Source of the DNA: Mediterraneibacter catenae
GTDB lineage: Bacteria > Bacillota > Clostridia > Lachnospirales > Lachnospiraceae
Length of the DNA stretch: 64,000 nucleotides
Assembly (NCBI RefSeq): GCF_008691045.1
Contig: NZ_VMSO01000009.1
Coordinates: 1-64,000, forward strand
Direction: 5' to 3'
This document shows positions 18,996-28,208 of this stretch, one piece after another. The position numbers and the translations under genes are program-made. Under the pieces are notes generated by a model. That model did not search any database. It worked only from the letters and a program-made list of their open reading frames with translations, and had not been told where the DNA came from. Position 1 is the stretch's first letter. The number at the start of each line of letters is the position of its first letter.

Positions 18996-20750
18996 ATGAA
19001 TCTGAAAGATATGTTTAAGAAAACAAGCGGCAGATCCCACTATATCTCCCTGCGCAATTCGCGTCCGGAAGTACCGACAGGCCTTCTGCGCAAATGTAAT
19101 AAGTGCGGGGCGGCTATCATTGCCGAGGATGTGAAGAACGGATACTATATTTGTCCGAAATGCCACGGATATTTCCGGGTACACGCATACAGACGGATCG
19201 AGATGATCGCGGACGAGGGCTCTTTTGAAGAGTGGGATAAAGAGATGGATTTTGTCAATCCTCTGGACTTCAGAGGGTATGAGGAGAAAATCCATCATCT
19301 GAAGGAGCGTACGAATCTGAATGAGGCAGTCGTGACGGGAAAGGTGCTGATAAACGGAAATCCCGCAGTAGTGGGAGTATGCGACGGACGGTTTATGATG
19401 GCAAGCATGGGCTGGATCGTTGGCGAAAAAATCGCCCGGGCTGTAGAACGTGCGACACAGGAGAAGCTTCCGGTAATTATCTTTACATGTTCCGGAGGCG
19501 CGCGCATGCAGGAGGGAATCGTGTCTCTGATGCAGATGGCGAAGACGTCGGCGGCTCTTAAGAAACACAGTGATGCAGGACAGCTCTATGTCTCTGTGCT
19601 GACAGACCCTACGACAGGCGGTGTAACAGCAAGTTTTGCCATGCTGGGAGATATTATTCTGGCAGAACCGAAGGCACTGATCGGGTTCGCAGGCCCCCGT
19701 GTCATTGAGCAGACTATCGGCCAGAAACTGCCGAAAGGCTTTCAGCGTTCTGAGTTCCTTCTGGATCACGGTTTCGTAGACAGGATCGTGGAGAGAGAAG
19801 AATTAAAAGACGTACTGTCCCAGATCCTTGAGATGCACCATTCGGCTGGCGCGGCGGAAGTGAAAGCAGCTTTTAAGAAAGACGAAAAAACAGAAGATAA
19901 AAGTGACGCAATAACCGGATTTGAGAATAATGGTCAGGCAGAGAATATGGCAGAGCAGATCAAGGATTCATTGAGCGCATGGGACCGTGTACAGATTTCC
20001 AGAAAGAAAGACCGTCCGGTCGGAACAGACTATATTGATGCTCTGTTTACAGACTTTATGGAATTCCACGGAGACCGTTATTATAAGGACGATCATGCCA
20101 TTGTAGGTGGAATCGCATATTTCCATGGTATTCCTGTAACTGTGATCGCACAGGCAAAAGGAAAGACCACGAAAGAGAATCTGGACCGCAATTTCTCTAT
20201 GCCATCTCCGGACGGATACAGGAAGGCTCTGCGCCTTATGAAACAGGCTGAGAAGTTCGGACGCCCGGTCATCTGTTTTGTGGATACTCCGGGAGCGTTC
20301 TGCGGACTTGAGGCAGAGGAGAGAGGACAGGGCGAAGCAATCGCGAGAAATCTGTTTGAACTTTCCGGACTGAAAGTGCCGGTACTCTCGGTTGTGATCG
20401 GCGAGGGAGGAAGCGGCGGCGCGCTCGCTATGGCGGTTGCAGATGAGGTGTGGATGCTTGAAAATGCAGTTTATTCTGTACTTTCACCCGAAGGATTTGC
20501 AAGTATCCTCTGGAAAGACAGCAAGAGAGCAAGCGAAGCGGCAGAGGTTATGAAGCTGACGGCAGGAGACTTGAAACGTCTCGGGATCATAGAGCAGGTC
20601 ATCAGCGAGCCGGAAGATTTTGATGCAGAAAACATGGAAGCCGTCTGTGAAGAGCTGGAGGGACGTATCAGTTCATTCCTGGCAGACTATACAGCGTACA
20701 GTTCAGAGGAACTGACAGCAAGGCGTTACGACAGATTCCGTAAGATGTGA
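18996..20750 (+). CDS. accDA: acetyl-CoA carboxylase carboxyltransferase, fused beta-alpha subunits
   Basis: 584 aa, about the sum of AccD and AccA. Residues 1 to about 290 are AccD-like, with the zinc ribbon Cys34, Cys37, Cys53 and Cys56 and the crotonase-like SGGARMQEG and GPRVIEQT segments. A charged linker near 290-310 leads to an AccA-like half with [25 protein letters not shown] and [12 protein letters not shown]. It transfers the carboxyl group from AccB-biotin to acetyl-CoA, making malonyl-CoA. The two are usually separate genes; the reading frame here is continuous. Confidence 0.93.
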   Translation: MNLKDMFKKTSGRSHYISLRNSRPEVPTGLLRKCNKCGAAIIAEDVKNGYYICPKCHGYFRVHAYRRIEMIADEGSFEEWDKEMDFVNPLDFRGYEEKIHHLKERTNLNEAVVTGKVLINGNPAVVGVCDGRFMMASMGWIVGEKIARAVERATQEKLPVIIFTCSGGARMQEGIVSLMQMAKTSAALKKHSDAGQLYVSVLTDPTTGGVTASFAMLGDIILAEPKALIGFAGPRVIEQTIGQKLPKGFQRSEFLLDHGFVDRIVEREELKDVLSQILEMHHSAGAAEVKAAFKKDEKTEDKSDAITGFENNGQAENMAEQIKDSLSAWDRVQISRKKDRPVGTDYIDALFTDFMEFHGDRYYKDDHAIVGGIAYFHGIPVTVIAQAKGKTTKENLDRNFSMPSPDGYRKALRLMKQAEKFGRPVICFVDTPGAFCGLEAEERGQGEAIARNLFELSGLKVPVLSVVIGEGGSGGALAMAVADEVWMLENAVYSVLSPEGFASILWKDSKRASEAAEVMKLTAGDLKRLGIIEQVISEPEDFDAENMEAVCEELEGRISSFLADYTAYSSEELTARRYDRFRKM

Positions 20751-20754
20751 GTAA

Positions 20755-20910
20755 CAGTTCAGCCATCTGATGTCAGTCTCCGGATTTATGCTTGCATAAT
20801 AATCCGGAGACTGACTATCAGATGAACTGAGCGCCAGTTCATGAGCAAAGAAGCGGTGTGGCCGCGGTAAGCACGTTAGTGCGGCTTTGCGAATGGCGCG
20901 GGCTGAACTG
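20755..20910 (+). repeat. dispersed structured repeat, copy B
   Basis: 156 bp, same orientation as copy A, with identical CAGTTCAGCC/GGCTGAACTG ends, starting 4 bp after the accDA stop. Its hairpin arms differ from copy A (GTCTCCGGATT with AATCCGGAGAC) but pair perfectly. Confidence 0.85.
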
Positions 20911-20939
20911 TCACAGATATGAAGCATAAGAGGTTTAAT

Positions 20940-21992
20940 ATGAAAAATCTGAAGATTGGCGACAAACTTACCCGGATACCTCTGATCCAGGGCGGCATGG
21001 GAGTAGGAATAAGCCTGGGAAGGCTGGCAGGATCAGTTGCAAAAGAAGGCGGTATCGGAATTATTTCAACTGCGCAGATCGGCTACCGGGAAGCGGATTT
21101 TGATGCAGATCCGGAGAAGGCAAATTTGAGAGCAATCGACAGCGAGATGAAGAAAGCCCGCGCAATCTCTCCGGACGGAATCATAGGTTATAATGTGATG
21201 ACTGCGCTGAAAGAACATGCGGCCCATGTAAAAGCTGCCGTAAAAGCAGGGGCGGACATTATCATATCCGGGGCAGGACTTCCGACGGATCTCCCGGCGC
21301 TTACAGAGGGAAGTCGGACAAAGATCGCACCTATTGTGTCGACAGACAAATCGGCGAATGTAATCCTCAAGTACTGGGACAGAAAGTACAAGAGAACTGC
21401 GGATCTTGTCGTGATCGAGGGCCCGGAAGCCGGCGGACATCTGGGATTTAAGAAAGAGGAGATCTCCGAGTATACACCGGAGACCTACGGAGAGGAAATC
21501 CGGCGTATCATACAGACTGTAAAGAAATACGGAGAGAAATACGGTGTTGAGATTCCGGTTGTGGTCGCAGGCGGTATTTATGACAGCAGTGATGTAAAGC
21601 GCGTGCTGGATCTGGGAGCCGACGGCGTGCAGGTGGCGACGCGTTTTGTCACTACAGAAGAGTGTGACGCTGATATCAAATACAAAGAAGCATATATCAA
21701 TGCGTCGCAGGAAGACATCCGGATTGTGAAAAGCCCTGTGGGAATGCCGGGGCGCGCAATCCTCAATCCGCTGATGAAGCGGGTGGCGGACGGTGTGAAA
21801 ATTCCCCACACTCCCTGCCACAGATGTCTGGCGAAGTGCAGCCCGGCCGACATCCCGTACTGCATTACAGACGGCCTGATCAATGCGGTAAAAGGGAATG
21901 TTGAAGAAGGACTGTTGTTCTGCGGAGCAAAAGCATGGAAAGCGCAGAAAATCGATACTGTAAGAGAAGCGGTTCAGGAATTGTTTGCCTGA
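20940..21992 (+). CDS. FabK-like FMN-dependent oxidoreductase (second copy)
   Basis: 350 aa from the ATG at 20940, which has AGAGG just upstream; an ATG at 20919 lacks a ribosome site. It has the same TIM-barrel family as FabK and nitronate monooxygenase: LIQGGMGVGISL, GPEAGGHLG and VAGGIYDSSDV. It is longer than FabK, with a C-terminal cysteine cluster (TPCHRCLAKCSPADIPYC). It may be an alternative enoyl reductase or a nitronate monooxygenase-like enzyme; its position before fabT suggests a lipid role. Confidence 0.8.
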   Translation: MKNLKIGDKLTRIPLIQGGMGVGISLGRLAGSVAKEGGIGIISTAQIGYREADFDADPEKANLRAIDSEMKKARAISPDGIIGYNVMTALKEHAAHVKAAVKAGADIIISGAGLPTDLPALTEGSRTKIAPIVSTDKSANVILKYWDRKYKRTADLVVIEGPEAGGHLGFKKEEISEYTPETYGEEIRRIIQTVKKYGEKYGVEIPVVVAGGIYDSSDVKRVLDLGADGVQVATRFVTTEECDADIKYKEAYINASQEDIRIVKSPVGMPGRAILNPLMKRVADGVKIPHTPCHRCLAKCSPADIPYCITDGLINAVKGNVEEGLLFCGAKAWKAQKIDTVREAVQELFA

Positions 21993-22009
21993 CAGAAAGG
22001 AGTAACCCG

Positions 22010-22462
22010 ATGAACCCGCATGATACCATTAATGATATCCTGGTAAATCTGTTCAATGAAATATTGAAGCTGGAAGAAGAGGCGATCATTACTGATGAAT
22101 TCAAGGACATCACCAATAATGATATGCATATCATAGAGGCGGTCGGGCTCTCCGGTGAAAATACCATGTCTGTGGTGGCAAAGAAACTGGGAATCACTGC
22201 AGGTTCTCTGACAACTTCTGTCAACAGCCTTGTCAACAAGAAATATGTGATACGACAGAGGAGCGAAGAGGACAGGCGTGTCGTGTTTCTGAAACTGACA
22301 GAAAAAGGAAAACGTGCATATGAACATCATCGTGAATATCACCGTCAGATGACGGAGGCGGTGATCAGTCGTCTGGATGAAGCTGAAGTTCCGATTTTAA
22401 TAAAGACGCTTACCGGATTGTCAGAATTTTTCAGAGGATATAACGATCAGATGAATAATTAA
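22010..22462 (+). CDS. fabT: MarR-family regulator, probable FabT
   Basis: 150 aa from the ATG at 22010, preceded by AGAAAGGAG. A winged HTH (NTMSVVAKKLGITAGSLTTSVNSL) and the MarR beta-wing RSEEDRRVVFLKLTEKG are visible. FabT represses fatty acid synthesis genes when loaded with acyl-ACP. The operon promoter carries a perfect FabT palindrome, supporting the name. In streptococci fabT comes first; here it is last, 17 bp after the FabK-like gene. Confidence 0.85.
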   Translation: MNPHDTINDILVNLFNEILKLEEEAIITDEFKDITNNDMHIIEAVGLSGENTMSVVAKKLGITAGSLTTSVNSLVNKKYVIRQRSEEDRRVVFLKLTEKGKRAYEHHREYHRQMTEAVISRLDEAEVPILIKTLTGLSEFFRGYNDQMNN

Positions 22463-22482
22463 CGTAAAAGAAACAAAAAAAT

Positions 22483-22511
22483 TTGACCTTTTTCAAAAAA
22501 TGATGTACAAT
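22483..22511 (+). promoter_or_regulatory. promoter of the basic DUF6465 protein gene
   Basis: TTGACC at 22483-22488, a 17-nt spacer, then TACAAT at 22506-22511. This gives an untranslated leader of about 95 nt containing a small GCGGAAAACGC hairpin. Confidence 0.65.
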
Positions 22512-22612
22512 CCCCTATGGAACTTGAGGATTGAGTTGACTATGAATGGACACGGCGGAAAACGCCGGAGTCGGAAATACTTGGTGTGTTATATTTAGGA
22601 GGGACAAGTATT

Positions 22613-23179
22613 ATGGCAGTAAAGAAAACAACAGGGGCAGCGAAGACAACAACGAAAGCTGCAAAGGCTGAACCGGCTAAGACAGCTGCAAAAGCAGTGA
22701 AGGAAGAGCCTGTAAAAGCTGAATCTGCAAAGACAGCCGCTAAAGAAACAAAGGCTGAGGCAGCAAAAGCAATCGAGACTAAGAAAGATACGACAAAGAA
22801 GCTTGAGACAAAAGCGGCAGTTTTAGTAGATACACCGGCAGCAAAGGAAGAAGAGACAAAAGCAGCTGCAAAGACGACAGCAGCTAAGAAGACAACTGCG
22901 AAGAAGACTACAGCAGCAAAGAAAACAACAGCCAAGAAGGCTGCAACAACAAAGAAAGCAGCAGCTAAGAAAGCTGAGATCAAGACAGAGCTGTATCTGC
23001 AGTTTGCAGGAAAGGAATACTCTCAGGAAGAGATCCTTCAAAAAGTAAAAGATATCTGGACATATGATCTGAATCAGAATGTAGATGATATCAAAGACGT
23101 TCAGCTTTATCTGAAGCCTGAAGAGTCAGCTGCATACTATGTTGTAAACGGCGTAGAGAGTGGAAAGGTAGTGCTGTAA
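22613..23179 (+). CDS. Lys/Ala/Thr-rich basic protein with DUF6465 domain
   Basis: 188 aa from the ATG at 22613 (ribosome site TAGGAGGG). Residues 1 to about 125 are low complexity, built from AKKTT, TKAAK and AEPAK words, like the tails of histone H1 or HU-type nucleoid proteins. Residues about 126-188 form a compact domain starting ELYLQFAGKEYSQEE, matching DUF6465, which occurs in Lachnospiraceae. Its own strong promoter suggests high expression. DNA binding is inferred from composition only. Confidence 0.8.
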   Translation: MAVKKTTGAAKTTTKAAKAEPAKTAAKAVKEEPVKAESAKTAAKETKAEAAKAIETKKDTTKKLETKAAVLVDTPAAKEEETKAAAKTTAAKKTTAKKTTAAKKTTAKKAATTKKAAAKKAEIKTELYLQFAGKEYSQEEILQKVKDIWTYDLNQNVDDIKDVQLYLKPEESAAYYVVNGVESGKVVL

Positions 23180-23224
23180 TCGGGGCGTTTCCGACAGCGA
23201 AGTATTTAAAAATGTAAAAAAGGT

Positions 23225-23289
23225 AAAGAGCTGTTACAGGGGCAGGTATTTAAAGAAATATCAGCTGCTGTGGCCGCTCTTTTTTCTTA
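23225..23289 (+). terminator. terminator after the DUF6465 gene
   Basis: AAAGAGC near 23225 pairs with GCTCTTT near 23275, followed by TTTTTTCTT, with further partial pairing in the long loop. Confidence 0.65.
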
Positions 23290-23354
23290 TTGTGTGATTT
23301 TCTTTTTAATCGTGCTACAATAGAAGACAGATAAAGAGAATGGAGATGACCGGG

Positions 23355-23969
23355 ATGGAAACAAAACAGAATGACGTACAAAAGGAGAGACTGGAACAGC
23401 AGATCAGATTTATCATTGAAGTGGATAAAGTGAAGAATATCTTCCGCCAGACATATCTGGCGGACGGGCAGCGCAAAGAGAATGACGCGGAGCATTCGTG
23501 GCATCTTGCACTGTCTGCCGTGCTCCTGAAAGAGCATATGAAGGAAGACGTGGATCTGGCAAAAGTGATGGTCATGGTGCTGATCCATGATCTTGTTGAG
23601 ATTGATGCGGGGGATACTTATGCGTACGATACGGCAGGAGCAGCGACAAAGAGAGAGCGGGAAGTGAAAGCGGCCGACCGTATTTTCGGGCTTCTTCCCG
23701 AAGATCAGGGAACATATTTCCGCGGGCTGTGGGACGAGTTTGAGGAGTATGAGACTGCAGATGCGAAGTTTGCTCATCTGCTCGACAACTTCCAGCCGCT
23801 TCTTTTAAATGATGCATCGGACGGGAAAAGCTGGACAGAGCACGATGTACACAAGTCGCAGGTATGCAGGCGGAACCAAAGGATTCCGGAGACATCTGAG
23901 ATCGTGTGGGAGAAAATGGTTGAGATCATGGACAAACATATTGAAAAAGGACATCTCAAGGCAGATTAA
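23355..23969 (+). CDS. HD-domain hydrolase (YfbR/HDDC2-like)
   Basis: 204 aa from the ATG at 23355, about nine bases after GGAG; ATGs at 23340 and 23346 are alternatives. The HD metal site is visible as AEHSWHLAL and VLIHDLVEIDAGD. Such proteins are 5'-deoxynucleotidases or related phosphohydrolases. It is followed 35 bp later by the sirtuin gene and may share its transcript. Confidence 0.82.
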   Translation: METKQNDVQKERLEQQIRFIIEVDKVKNIFRQTYLADGQRKENDAEHSWHLALSAVLLKEHMKEDVDLAKVMVMVLIHDLVEIDAGDTYAYDTAGAATKREREVKAADRIFGLLPEDQGTYFRGLWDEFEEYETADAKFAHLLDNFQPLLLNDASDGKSWTEHDVHKSQVCRRNQRIPETSEIVWEKMVEIMDKHIEKGHLKAD

Positions 23970-24004
23970 GGATGTCCGCTTTACGAAGGGAAGGATGAGT
24001 ACAC

Positions 24005-24733
24005 ATGTACGAAAAAGAGATTGCACAGCTTCAGGCCATTATTGATGACAGCAGCAGGATTGTATTTTTCGGCGGTGCCGGAGTATCCACGGAGAGCGGT
24101 ATCCCGGACTTCAGGAGCGCGGACGGCATTTACCATCAAAAGTATAAGTATTCACCGGAGCAGGTGGTAAGCCACAGTTTCTTTATGAAATATCCGGAAG
24201 CTTTTTATGATTTCTATAAGGAGAAAATGATGGCGCTGGATGCAGAGCCGAATCCGGCGCACAAAAAGCTGGCCGAACTGGAAAAATCCGGAAGGCTGAC
24301 CGCGGTGGTGACTCAGAATATCGACGGGCTGCATCAGGCGGCGGGCAGCAGGACGGTCTATGAACTGCACGGGAGCATTCACCGGAATTACTGTATGGAA
24401 TGCGGAAAATTTTATGATGCAAAATATGTGAAAGAATCGGACGGAATCCCCCGCTGTGAGTGCGGCGGGATCATCAAGCCGGATGTCGTCCTTTACGAGG
24501 AAGGCCTTGACCAGACCGTGATACAGGGAGCGGTAGAGGCGATCGCATCGGCTGACACGCTCATCATCGGCGGTACATCACTTGTGGTATATCCGGCAGC
24601 AGGGTTCATTGACTATTTCCACGGCAAACATCTGGTGGTTATCAACAAGTCGTCAACCGGAAGAGCTGTCCGGGCAGAACTTTCCATCGCTGCACCGATC
24701 GGAGAGATCATGAGCAGGATCAAGGTGAAATGA
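24005..24733 (+). CDS. cobB: NAD-dependent protein deacylase, sirtuin
   Basis: 242 aa. NAD site GGAGVSTESGIPDFR near residue 24, TQNIDGLH near 101, catalytic His in ELHGSIHRNYC near 121, and zinc-binding Cys pairs CMEC and CEC. It removes acetyl or other acyl groups from lysines using NAD. Length and motif order are standard. Confidence 0.93.
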   Translation: MYEKEIAQLQAIIDDSSRIVFFGGAGVSTESGIPDFRSADGIYHQKYKYSPEQVVSHSFFMKYPEAFYDFYKEKMMALDAEPNPAHKKLAELEKSGRLTAVVTQNIDGLHQAAGSRTVYELHGSIHRNYCMECGKFYDAKYVKESDGIPRCECGGIIKPDVVLYEEGLDQTVIQGAVEAIASADTLIIGGTSLVVYPAAGFIDYFHGKHLVVINKSSTGRAVRAELSIAAPIGEIMSRIKVK

Positions 24734-24771
24734 AGAGCAAAAAGATGATCAGACAGTAAGCAGTATAAGAA

Positions 24772-24806
24772 AACCCGGCGGGGGCATAAGCCCTTCGCCG
24801 GGGTGA
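24772..24806. terminator. shared terminator between converging genes
   Basis: ACCCGGCG and CGCCGGGGT flank a short inner GGGC/GCCC arm between the sirtuin gene and the minus-strand membrane protein gene. It could serve both. Confidence 0.65.
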
Positions 24807-24809
24807 TTG

Positions 24810-25355
24810 CTAAAAGCAGTATGTATAAATGATATCAGCGATAAACAGGATCAGTAAGATCAGGCTGACAGTGTAAAGCATTTTGTCGGACATTTTGCCG
24901 GTCAGTTTCCTGAATAAGGGCTGAAGCAGATATAGGAAGACCATGCCGCCGATTCCGAAGCGGATGCTCGGATTCAGGGCGATCCGCCCCTCGAAATTGA
25001 AAGAAAACCGGGTATAGTCCCACAGCCATTCACCCTGAGTAAATTCCATGATATAGCTGGCGATAAGTTCCAGGACAGTAGTGATGACTACAATACCGAT
25101 AAAAACAAGCACCGGTGTGATCAGTACTTTTCCCAGATAGATCCGTTTCTTCTGCAGTCCGCTCAGACATAAGATAAGGATGAGCGCTCCGGTTCCGTAG
25201 ATAATACAGTACGGCCCGAAGAGAACGCCGCGGTTCGAAAATCCCCAGCGGTATACAACCACTTCAAGAAACACTTCGTAGATCCATCCAAGGATGGAGT
25301 ACATCATAAAATAGAGATAGTATTCTGCGAATTTCTTACGTATATTTAGATTCAT
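24810..25355 (-). CDS. putative ABC-transporter-permease-like membrane protein (CmpB family)
   Basis: 181 aa from the ATG at 25355 with a GGGGGAATT ribosome site. It has five hydrophobic segments and the family start FMMYSILGWIYEV, then NRGVLFGPYCIIYG and ELIASYIME. This family is called putative ABC transporter permease but lacks a proven transport role. It lies downstream of the methyltransferase gene with 37 bp between them, probably in one transcript. Confidence 0.78.
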   Translation of the reverse strand: MNLNIRKKFAEYYLYFMMYSILGWIYEVFLEVVVYRWGFSNRGVLFGPYCIIYGTGALILILCLSGLQKKRIYLGKVLITPVLVFIGIVVITTVLELIASYIMEFTQGEWLWDYTRFSFNFEGRIALNPSIRFGIGGMVFLYLLQPLFRKLTGKMSDKMLYTVSLILLILFIADIIYTYCF

Positions 25356-25392
25356 AATTCCCCCTTGCCATGATTCATGCCTGTCAGAACTA

Positions 25393-26250
25393 TCAGCGCT
25401 CCCATCTTCCGGATGCACCACAGGGGAGCACCAGCCCAGATTCCGTGACGGGAAGACCGATTTCCTGTGACTCCACATGCCCGTTCCAGGCTTTTAATTC
25501 CGTGCCCAGCATATAAGTCAGCACTGCAGGAGCAAGCCCGGTCGTGTATGAGTTGACCAGGAAGAACAGCGCATCTTTTGACAGGATCTTTGTGCACAGT
25601 TTTATAAGCGGATGGATCATATCCTCGATCTTCCAGATCTCACCTTTCGGACCCCGTCCATAAGACGGCGGATCCATGATAACAGCATCGTATGTATTCC
25701 CCCGGCGTATCTCCCTTTCTACAAACTTTACACAGTCATCTACCAGCCAGCGGATAGGGGCGTCTTTCAGTCCGGAAGACACGGCATTCTCTTTGGCCCA
25801 TGTTACCATTCCTTTAGAAGCATCCACATGTGTGACCTGTGCTCCGGCAGCCGCCGCGGCCAATGTAGCTCCGCCGGTGTATGCAAAGAGGTTCAGGACT
25901 TTGACCGGACGTCCGGCATGCCGGATCTTTTCGGAGAACCAGTCCCAGTTTGTCGCCTGCTCGGGAAACAGCCCCGTGTGTTTGAAACTGAACGGTTTCA
26001 GATTAAAAGTCAGAGAACCGTAGTGGATCTGCCACTGTTTCGGCAGACTGAAAAATTCCCACTCACCTCCGCCTTTTTTGCTGCGGTGATAATGTCCGTT
26101 CATATGTTTCCATCCCCGGTTATTTTTCGGAGTATCCCAGATAACCTGGGGATCAGGGCGTACAAGGATGTACTCTCCCCAGCGCTCCAGCTTTTCTCCT
26201 TTAGAGCAGTCTATAACTTCATAATCCTTCCAGTTATCAGCAATCCACAT
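25393..26250 (-). CDS. class I SAM-dependent methyltransferase (RlmI-like)
   Basis: 285 aa from the ATG at 26250 with AAAGGA upstream. SAM-binding VLNLFAYTGGATLAAA lies near residue 118 and the catalytic DPPSYGRG near 195, a pattern of rRNA cytosine-C5 methyltransferases of the RlmI/RlmK type. No PUA domain is seen at the N-terminus. The rRNA target is inferred from the family. Confidence 0.82.
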   Translation of the reverse strand: MWIADNWKDYEVIDCSKGEKLERWGEYILVRPDPQVIWDTPKNNRGWKHMNGHYHRSKKGGGEWEFFSLPKQWQIHYGSLTFNLKPFSFKHTGLFPEQATNWDWFSEKIRHAGRPVKVLNLFAYTGGATLAAAAAGAQVTHVDASKGMVTWAKENAVSSGLKDAPIRWLVDDCVKFVEREIRRGNTYDAVIMDPPSYGRGPKGEIWKIEDMIHPLIKLCTKILSKDALFFLVNSYTTGLAPAVLTYMLGTELKAWNGHVESQEIGLPVTESGLVLPCGASGRWER

Positions 26251-26464
26251 ATAATGATTCCTTTCATAGCATTTCCCGCGTACGGGCACGGGAGATGTTT
26301 CTGTATATTATGTTACAGCATATGCATACTGTAACTCCCAGTGATTATAGCACAGGTGAGACAGAAAGGGCAATGGACGAGCCGAAAAGTGTGTGCTATA
26401 CTTTCTAAAGAAGTATCGGAAAACGATGAGATTGTAAAATAATTAAGATAAAAGGAGCGTGACA

Positions 26465-27115
26465 ATGATGATCACAGTAAATGCAATGGGCGATATATGT
26501 CCGATTCCGGTAGTAAAGACGAAGAAAGCTCTCGGTGAGCTGAACGGTCCGGGAGAGATCGAAGTCCTGGTGGACAATGAGACTGCGGTAAAGAACGTGA
26601 CAAAGATGGCCAGAAGTTCAGGAGCTGAGGCTGAGTCAGAGCAGCTCGGGGATAAGCAGTACAGAGTGCTGATCACAGTGGGCGAGGACGCGGCAGAGAA
26701 GCTTAAGAGCGCCAAGAGCCCTGCTGTACAGCCGCAGGGACAGACTCAGCAGGAAGCGGCAGCAGGCTGCCGGACTTGTGTCGGCACGGTCGTGGCAGTC
26801 GGTTCAGACAGGATGGGAGAAGGCAGCGAAGAGCTGGGGCATATCCTCATAAAGAGTTTTATTTTCGCGCTGACACAGCTTGATGATCTTCCGGACAAAA
26901 TACTTTTCTATAACGGCGGGGCGAAGCTGACAGTCGAGGGATCGGAGAGCCTGGAGGATCTCAGGACTCTTGAAGAGCAGGGCGTGGAGATCATGACATG
27001 CGGGACATGCCTGGATTATTACGGGATCAAGGATAAACTTGCAATCGGCGGTGTGACAAATATGTACAGCATCGTGGAGACGCTCCAGAGCGCCATGAGC
27101 GTGATTCGTCCATAA
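26465..27115 (+). CDS. yedF: selenium metabolism protein YedF (TusA-like plus DsrE-like)
   Basis: 216 aa from the ATG at 26465, seven bases after AGGAG. The N-terminal TusA-like domain has the GDICPIPVV motif with its sulfur-accepting Cys; the C-terminal half is DsrE/peroxiredoxin-like with FYNGGAKL and CGTCLDYYG. The two-domain form is the one found with selD in selenium-using bacteria. It probably carries selenium as a persulfide-like selenosulfide. It is followed 28 bp later by selD. Confidence 0.88.
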   Translation: MMITVNAMGDICPIPVVKTKKALGELNGPGEIEVLVDNETAVKNVTKMARSSGAEAESEQLGDKQYRVLITVGEDAAEKLKSAKSPAVQPQGQTQQEAAAGCRTCVGTVVAVGSDRMGEGSEELGHILIKSFIFALTQLDDLPDKILFYNGGAKLTVEGSESLEDLRTLEEQGVEIMTCGTCLDYYGIKDKLAIGGVTNMYSIVETLQSAMSVIRP

Positions 27116-27143
27116 TGAGGCAGGAAGCAGGAGGTGCAGGAAT

Positions 27144-28208
27144 ATGCAGGAAAAGATCCGTTTGACACAGTTTGCCAGGCATGGCGGGTGCGCGGCAAAG
27201 ATCGGGCCGGATACACTCTCACGTGTGCTCGGACGCCTGCCGAAATTCAGTGATCCGGATCTGATCGTGGGATTTGAGACGTCAGACGATGCTGCGGTGT
27301 ATAAGATCACTGACGATGTGGCTGTGATACAGACTCTTGATTTCTTTACACCGGTGGTAGATGATCCCTATACTTTCGGACAGGTGGCGGCGACTAATGC
27401 CCTGAGTGATGTATACGCTATGGGCGGAGAGCCGAAGATCGCACTGAATATCGTATGCTTTCCGGGGGATCTTGACCCGGATATATTAGGAGAGATCTTA
27501 AGAGGCGGAGCGGACAAGGTAAGAGAAGCAGGTGCCGTTCTTGTAGGAGGACACTCTATCCAGGATGACGTACCGAAATACGGCCTCTCTGTCGCCGGAA
27601 TCGTCCATCCGGACCGGGTGTACAAGAATTTCGGATGTAAGAAAGGCGATGTACTGATCCTCACAAAACAGTTGGGCAGCGGTATTGTAAATACTGCGGT
27701 AAAGGCGCAGATGGCGTCAGCGGAGGCAGAGCAGGAAGTAATCCGCGTTATGACAACGCTGAACCGGAAAGCAAAAGAAGCAGCTGCAGATTTTACAGTC
27801 CATGCGTGTACCGATGTGACCGGATTCGGACTGTTGGGACACTGCTCGGAGATGGCGGACGCGAGCAGGGCAGTGATCGAGATCGGTGTAGAGGGCATTG
27901 CCTTTATGCATGGAGCAAAAGAATACGCAGAGATGGGGCTGATCCCGGGCGGGGCATACAGAAATCAGGAGCATGTAAGCGGACTCCTTGATGCCGGCGA
28001 AGTAGGAGAGGTGTATGTGGATCTGCTCAGCGATCCGCAGACTTCCGGAGGATTACTGTTTGCTGTTCCGGAGAACGAGGCGGCAGATATGCTCAGAGCT
28101 TTTGCCCGCGCAGATCTGGGAACAGAAGTCTCTGTTGTCGGGCGAGTGCTGGATGACAGCGCGGACAGACCGTGTATCCGGCTGCGGGATAAGGTGGAAG
28201 TGATATGA
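27144..28208 (+). CDS. selD: selenide, water dikinase
   Basis: 354 aa. It makes selenophosphate from selenide and ATP. The catalytic pair is Cys16 and Lys19 in HGGCAAK; the position that is selenocysteine in some bacteria is an ordinary TGC here. TDDAAV-type metal residues, GGHSIQDD and VTGFGLLGH follow. It overlaps the LysR gene by 4 bp. No selA, selB or selC is in the window, so whether selenophosphate feeds selenocysteine, selenouridine or a molybdenum-hydroxylase cofactor is open. Confidence 0.95.
   Translation: MQEKIRLTQFARHGGCAAKIGPDTLSRVLGRLPKFSDPDLIVGFETSDDAAVYKITDDVAVIQTLDFFTPVVDDPYTFGQVAATNALSDVYAMGGEPKIALNIVCFPGDLDPDILGEILRGGADKVREAGAVLVGGHSIQDDVPKYGLSVAGIVHPDRVYKNFGCKKGDVLILTKQLGSGIVNTAVKAQMASAEAEQEVIRVMTTLNRKAKEAAADFTVHACTDVTGFGLLGHCSEMADASRAVIEIGVEGIAFMHGAKEYAEMGLIPGGAYRNQEHVSGLLDAGEVGEVYVDLLSDPQTSGGLLFAVPENEAADMLRAFARADLGTEVSVVGRVLDDSADRPCIRLRDKVEVI

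Noticed and set aside
27144..27210. Selenocysteine codon in selD
   Set aside because: The catalytic position is TGC (Cys16), and no in-frame TGA occurs in the gene.
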